From Ruminiclostridium papyrosolvens C7 (lineage in GTDB: Bacteria; Bacillota; Clostridia; Acetivibrionales; DSM-1351), in the NCBI RefSeq assembly GCF_000421965.1, contig NZ_ATAY01000023.1:1-64000 (forward strand): a DNA stretch of 64,000 bases. Reading direction: 5' to 3'. The notes beneath the pieces are model-generated. The model saw only the letters and a list, made by a program, of their open reading frames with translations. It searched no databases and was not told the DNA's origin. This document shows, piece after piece, positions 60,830-64,000 of the stretch; within the stretch, counting starts at the first letter, position 1; every line of letters starts with the position of its first letter. The translations under genes and the position numbers were made by a program.

Positions 60830-60913
60830 TCAAAAATAAAAATTGTATTTTAAAGACATTTATATAGTAAAGAGAGTACATTATAATATAAAAATATCTT
60901 ACGGAGGCTTTAA

Positions 60914-61822
60914 ATGGGATTTTTTGACAAACTTAAAGAAGGACTGCAAAAAACACGTAAAAGTATAACTGAAAAAATAGACCAGGTACTTGTATCTTTT
61001 GGAAAGGTAGACGAAGAACTTTTTGATGAACTTGAGGAGATATTGATTACTTCAGACATTGGAATAGAAACAACAATGCGGGTTATAGAAGACTTGAAAG
61101 AAAAAGTTAAAGAAAGGAAGATAATCGACCCAAGGGACGTAAAAGGCCTGCTCAAGGAGACACTTAAAGAGATACTGGAAAAGGGCGGTAATGAAATGAA
61201 GCTGGACACCAAGCCGTCTGTTATTATAGTAATAGGAGTAAATGGAGTCGGAAAGACAACCTCTATAGGCAAAATTGCAAATCTGTATAAAAGTCAGGGC
61301 AAAAAAGTGCTATTAGCAGCAGGAGATACCTTCAGAGCTGCAGCCATTGATCAGCTGGAGGTATGGGCACAAAGAGTCGGCACTGAGATAATAATGCAAA
61401 AGGAGGGTTCAGACCCGGCAGCTGTTATATTTGATGCTGTTCAAGCTGCAAAATCCAGAAATGCAGACCTTTTGATATGCGATACTGCAGGAAGGCTTCA
61501 TACCAAAAAGAATCTTATGGAAGAGCTTAAAAAGGTTTCAAGGGTACTTGACAGGGAACTTCCGGGAGCAGACAGAGAAACACTTCTGGTACTTGACGCA
61601 ACCACAGGTCAGAACGCTATATCACAGGCCAAAACCTTTAGCGAAACCTCTGATATTACAGGTATAGTATTAACAAAATTGGATGGTACTGCCAAAGGAG
61701 GAATAGTTATAGCGATAAAATCTGAGCTTGATATACCTGTAAAACTAATCGGTGTGGGAGAACAGCTGGATGACTTGCAAAAATTTGATGCAGAGGAATT
61801 TGTAGAAGCCTTGTTTTCATAG
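60914..61822 (+). CDS. ftsY: Signal recognition particle receptor FtsY
   Basis: A 302-residue SRP GTPase receptor that docks ribosome-nascent chains to the membrane. The N domain starts MGFFDKLKEGLQKTRKSITE; the G domain has GVNGVGKT (108-115), DTFRAAAIDQLE, DTAGRLHTKKNL and TKLDGTAKGG. It lacks the long acidic A domain of enterobacterial FtsY, as usual in Firmicutes. CGGAGG lies 7 nt before the ATG. Conserved smc-ftsY order. Confidence 0.97.
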   Translation: MGFFDKLKEGLQKTRKSITEKIDQVLVSFGKVDEELFDELEEILITSDIGIETTMRVIEDLKEKVKERKIIDPRDVKGLLKETLKEILEKGGNEMKLDTKPSVIIVIGVNGVGKTTSIGKIANLYKSQGKKVLLAAGDTFRAAAIDQLEVWAQRVGTEIIMQKEGSDPAAVIFDAVQAAKSRNADLLICDTAGRLHTKKNLMEELKKVSRVLDRELPGADRETLLVLDATTGQNAISQAKTFSETSDITGIVLTKLDGTAKGGIVIAIKSELDIPVKLIGVGEQLDDLQKFDAEEFVEALFS

Positions 61823-61849
61823 AACATGAATGTGAAGGGAGAAAAATAA

Positions 61850-64000
61850 ATGGAAGAAGTATACGATTATTACAAAGAAAAGGATAAGAGGCAAAAAAGC
61901 GGTAAAGGCAGTAAAGGAAAAATTACAGCTTTGATAGTTTTTGCTCTAATAGTAGTTGCTGGAATAATAGGAAGCTCTATATACATGGAGTTGATTCAGC
62001 TCAAGGAGTTGAACCCAAATGCTGATTACACTACCGTATATACAAAAAACCTCTTGTACAAGACGGTATTCTTTATAATCAGTTTTGTGTTTATCACTTT
62101 ATTTGTATTTATTACAAACAAAGTGATGGGGAAAAATCTTAAAAAGTACTTTACAAACAATAACCTTGAGCATAGGAAATTGATTAATGCTCCTGTTGCG
62201 TTGGTAATAGGTATAATCGGAGCATTTCTCACCAAGGAGTTCTTTTTTAATAAGGCTCTTCTGTTTCTAAATTCAGCAAATTTTGGTATAAAAGATCCTC
62301 AGTTTGGTCAGGACATAGGATATTACATGTTTCAGAGACCATTTTATATGTCCCTGTTTAATTTTATATCTAATTTGTGGCTGTTTATTGTATTTTATAC
62401 AGCTGCATACTATTTGATTGTCCTTATGGCAGCTTTAAACAGCACTTTAACTACTAAAGATCTCAAGGATAAAACTATTTTAAGACACAATCTCATAAAT
62501 ATAGCAATATTCTTTGTGCTTAAAACTATTTCCTTCAAATTTCAAAGGGAGTCACTGCTTTTCACAAACTTTACCAGTAAGAATATAACAGGTGCTGGCT
62601 ACGTTGATACAAATATATGGATCAAGTATTATACAATAGCTCCCGTAATTGTTCTTGTAATTGTTTTATTGGCAGGTTTCTTTATGTGGAAGGGAAAGTT
62701 AAAAAAGTCAGCTGTTGTAATTGCAGCTTTCCCTGCATTATTTATTTTACTTACTTTAGTTTCGACTATAATACAAAATGCAATTGTAGGACCAAATGAA
62801 ATTGAATTTGAAGATAAATATCTAAAAAATAATATGACTGAAACCAGGACGGCTTTTGGGTTAGATAAAATCCAGCCCTATGATTTCAGCAAAATAGATG
62901 AACTTACTCCTGAAATAATAAACAATAACAGAAACACCGTGGACAATATACGTGTAGTTGACTATACACCTACATTGAACAGCAACAAACAGCTCCAGAG
63001 TAATACGAACTTTTACACATTCCATAATGGAGATATCTTAAACTACACAGTAAACGGTAAAGAAATACCTGTACTGATTTCTGCCAGAGAAATAAACTCG
63101 GATTATCTCAGGAACCAGAACTTTGTAAATAAAACCTTCAAATATACACATGGTTATGGTGTTGTTGTAAATCCCATAAATAAGTTGACGGCACAGGGAC
63201 AGGTAGATTTTTTAATAAGCGGACTTAAAATGGACACCGTGGACAAGGTAAACCTGAAGGTTACCGAGCCAAGAATTTACTACGGACAGCTAACAAACAA
63301 TTATGTAATAGTAAACCCCAAGAGTTCCGGGAAGCTTTCAGAAATAGACTATGACGGAACGACAGTCAGTTATTTTGATGAACAAGGAAACAAGTATGAA
63401 AAAATCAAAATGAACCTATTGAACAGGGTACTGTTTTCAATAAAATATGCAGATACTAACCTTCTGGTTTCCAGTAATATATCATCTGACTCTAAAATTC
63501 TACTCAATAGAAATGTTGTAGAGAGAGCCCAGAAAGGAATACCATTTTTGAAAGTTGATACCGACCCTGCACTGAACATAACCGCTGATGGAAAGCTTGT
63601 ATGGGTTCTGGATGCTTATAGCATATCCAACAACTATCCGTATTCACAATATTATTATACACAATCGGAGGACAGTGAGCTTCAATCCCTGAACGGTATA
63701 AATTATATAAGGAATTCCGTAAAAGTAACCGTTGATGCTTATGACGGTACTGTGAAGTATTACGTTGTAGATAAGGAAGACCCTATAATAAAAGCTTACC
63801 AAAGTGTATATCCGGGACTTTTTGCAAAGGATGAATTTCCTGCAGACCTTGCATCCCATGTAAGGTATCCTGAAACACTTTTCAAGCTTCAAACCGAGGT
63901 ACTCAAAAAGTACCATCTTGATCCTAAAAAGGAAGATAATATATCAATCTTCTATACGGGACAGGATGAATGGAATATTGCAAAATATCCTGATGCAAAT
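61850..64000 (+). CDS. UPF0182 family membrane protein (3' end outside window)
   Basis: The ATG at 61850 (AAGGGAGAAA upstream) opens a frame that runs without stop to the last base: 717 residues seen of a family usually 900-1000 long. The N-terminal part has about seven hydrophobic segments (ITALIVFALIVVAGIIGSSI; IINAPVALVIG-type segment; ITLFVFITNKVMG). A large extracytoplasmic region follows with the family blocks DPQFGQDIGYYMFQRPFY, THGYGVVVNPINKL and EPRIYYGQLTNNYVIV. Function unknown. It begins 27 bp after ftsY and may share its transcript. Confidence 0.92.
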   Translation, partial: MEEVYDYYKEKDKRQKSGKGSKGKITALIVFALIVVAGIIGSSIYMELIQLKELNPNADYTTVYTKNLLYKTVFFIISFVFITLFVFITNKVMGKNLKKYFTNNNLEHRKLINAPVALVIGIIGAFLTKEFFFNKALLFLNSANFGIKDPQFGQDIGYYMFQRPFYMSLFNFISNLWLFIVFYTAAYYLIVLMAALNSTLTTKDLKDKTILRHNLINIAIFFVLKTISFKFQRESLLFTNFTSKNITGAGYVDTNIWIKYYTIAPVIVLVIVLLAGFFMWKGKLKKSAVVIAAFPALFILLTLVSTIIQNAIVGPNEIEFEDKYLKNNMTETRTAFGLDKIQPYDFSKIDELTPEIINNNRNTVDNIRVVDYTPTLNSNKQLQSNTNFYTFHNGDILNYTVNGKEIPVLISAREINSDYLRNQNFVNKTFKYTHGYGVVVNPINKLTAQGQVDFLISGLKMDTVDKVNLKVTEPRIYYGQLTNNYVIVNPKSSGKLSEIDYDGTTVSYFDEQGNKYEKIKMNLLNRVLFSIKYADTNLLVSSNISSDSKILLNRNVVERAQKGIPFLKVDTDPALNITADGKLVWVLDAYSISNNYPYSQYYYTQSEDSELQSLNGINYIRNSVKVTVDAYDGTVKYYVVDKEDPIIKAYQSVYPGLFAKDEFPADLASHVRYPETLFKLQTEVLKKYHLDPKKEDNISIFYTGQDEWNIAKYPDAN

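Noticed and set aside
1..64000. CRISPR arrays, tRNA or rRNA genes, transposases, prophage structural genes
   Set aside because: None seen; the only repeats of note are the surface-protein repeat, the toxin-segment duplication and the 17-bp activator motif.

Overview
The window comes from a low-GC, anaerobic, spore-forming, cellulosome-producing clostridium, most like the mesophilic Ruminiclostridium cellulolyticum / papyrosolvens group. The evidence is a type I dockerin on a GH30 xylanase whose two calcium-binding repeats both carry Ala-Ile at the cohesin-recognition positions, an intracellular-looking GH115 glucuronidase, ferredoxin-dependent indolepyruvate oxidoreductase, SpoVS and spore-coat genes, and a Firmicutes-type FapR lipid operon. 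I see no rRNA, tRNA, CRISPR array or insertion sequence.

Layout. 1-6.4 kb: the end of a repeat-bearing surface-type protein, then a xylan-degradation pair (secreted GH30 with dockerin, GH115) with a small unknown gene between. 6.5-7.8 kb: dGTPase. 7.8-13.8 kb: an accessory locus built around a 1337-residue polymorphic toxin of the type seen with extracellular contractile injection systems, its probable immunity gene, and a graveyard of displaced modules: a frameshifted TNT-like NAD glycohydrolase toxin end, a frameshifted immunity-like gene and a second, 243-bp copy of the conserved toxin segment. 13.8-20.5 kb: a self-contained sigma-54 island: PAS/AAA+ enhancer-binding protein, tryptophanase/tyrosine phenol-lyase family enzyme, amino-acid permease, RidA and RpoN itself. 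The lyase has a near-consensus -24/-12 promoter, and a 17-bp motif occurs three times upstream of it and once upstream of the regulator gene. 20.6-28 kb: a zinc-ribbon protein, an acetyltransferase, a nuclease-helicase fusion, a UvrD-like helicase, YqeG, AroE and ComFB. 28-37 kb: DedA and LCP (minus strand), iorAB-paaK-ACT for aromatic 2-oxoacid oxidation, a divergent phosphopantetheinyl transferase / type II thioesterase pair, and an epimerase-like protein. 37-44 kb: cinA, murJ, recA (with SOS box), recX, rimO, pgsA. 44.4-50.6 kb: fapR-plsX-fabH-fabD-fabG-acpP and fabF. 50.7-64 kb: rnc, a radical SAM protein, then a block of sporulation and redox genes (spoVS with a sigma-H promoter, Fe/Mn superoxide dismutase, a CotF-like coat gene with an in-frame TGA, a Gly/Arg-rich protein, nitroreductase, aldo/keto reductase) before smc, ftsY and the start of a UPF0182 membrane protein that runs off the end.

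Two systems stand out. The first is the toxin locus, where the intact gene, the orphan modules and the repeated conserved segment suggest replacement of C-terminal toxins by recombination. The second is the sigma-54 island, where activator, alternative sigma factor, promoter, four putative activator sites, a beta-eliminating lyase, its likely transporter and the enamine-clearing RidA lie side by side. The iorAB-paaK-ACT operon 10 kb further on extends the aromatic amino-acid theme.
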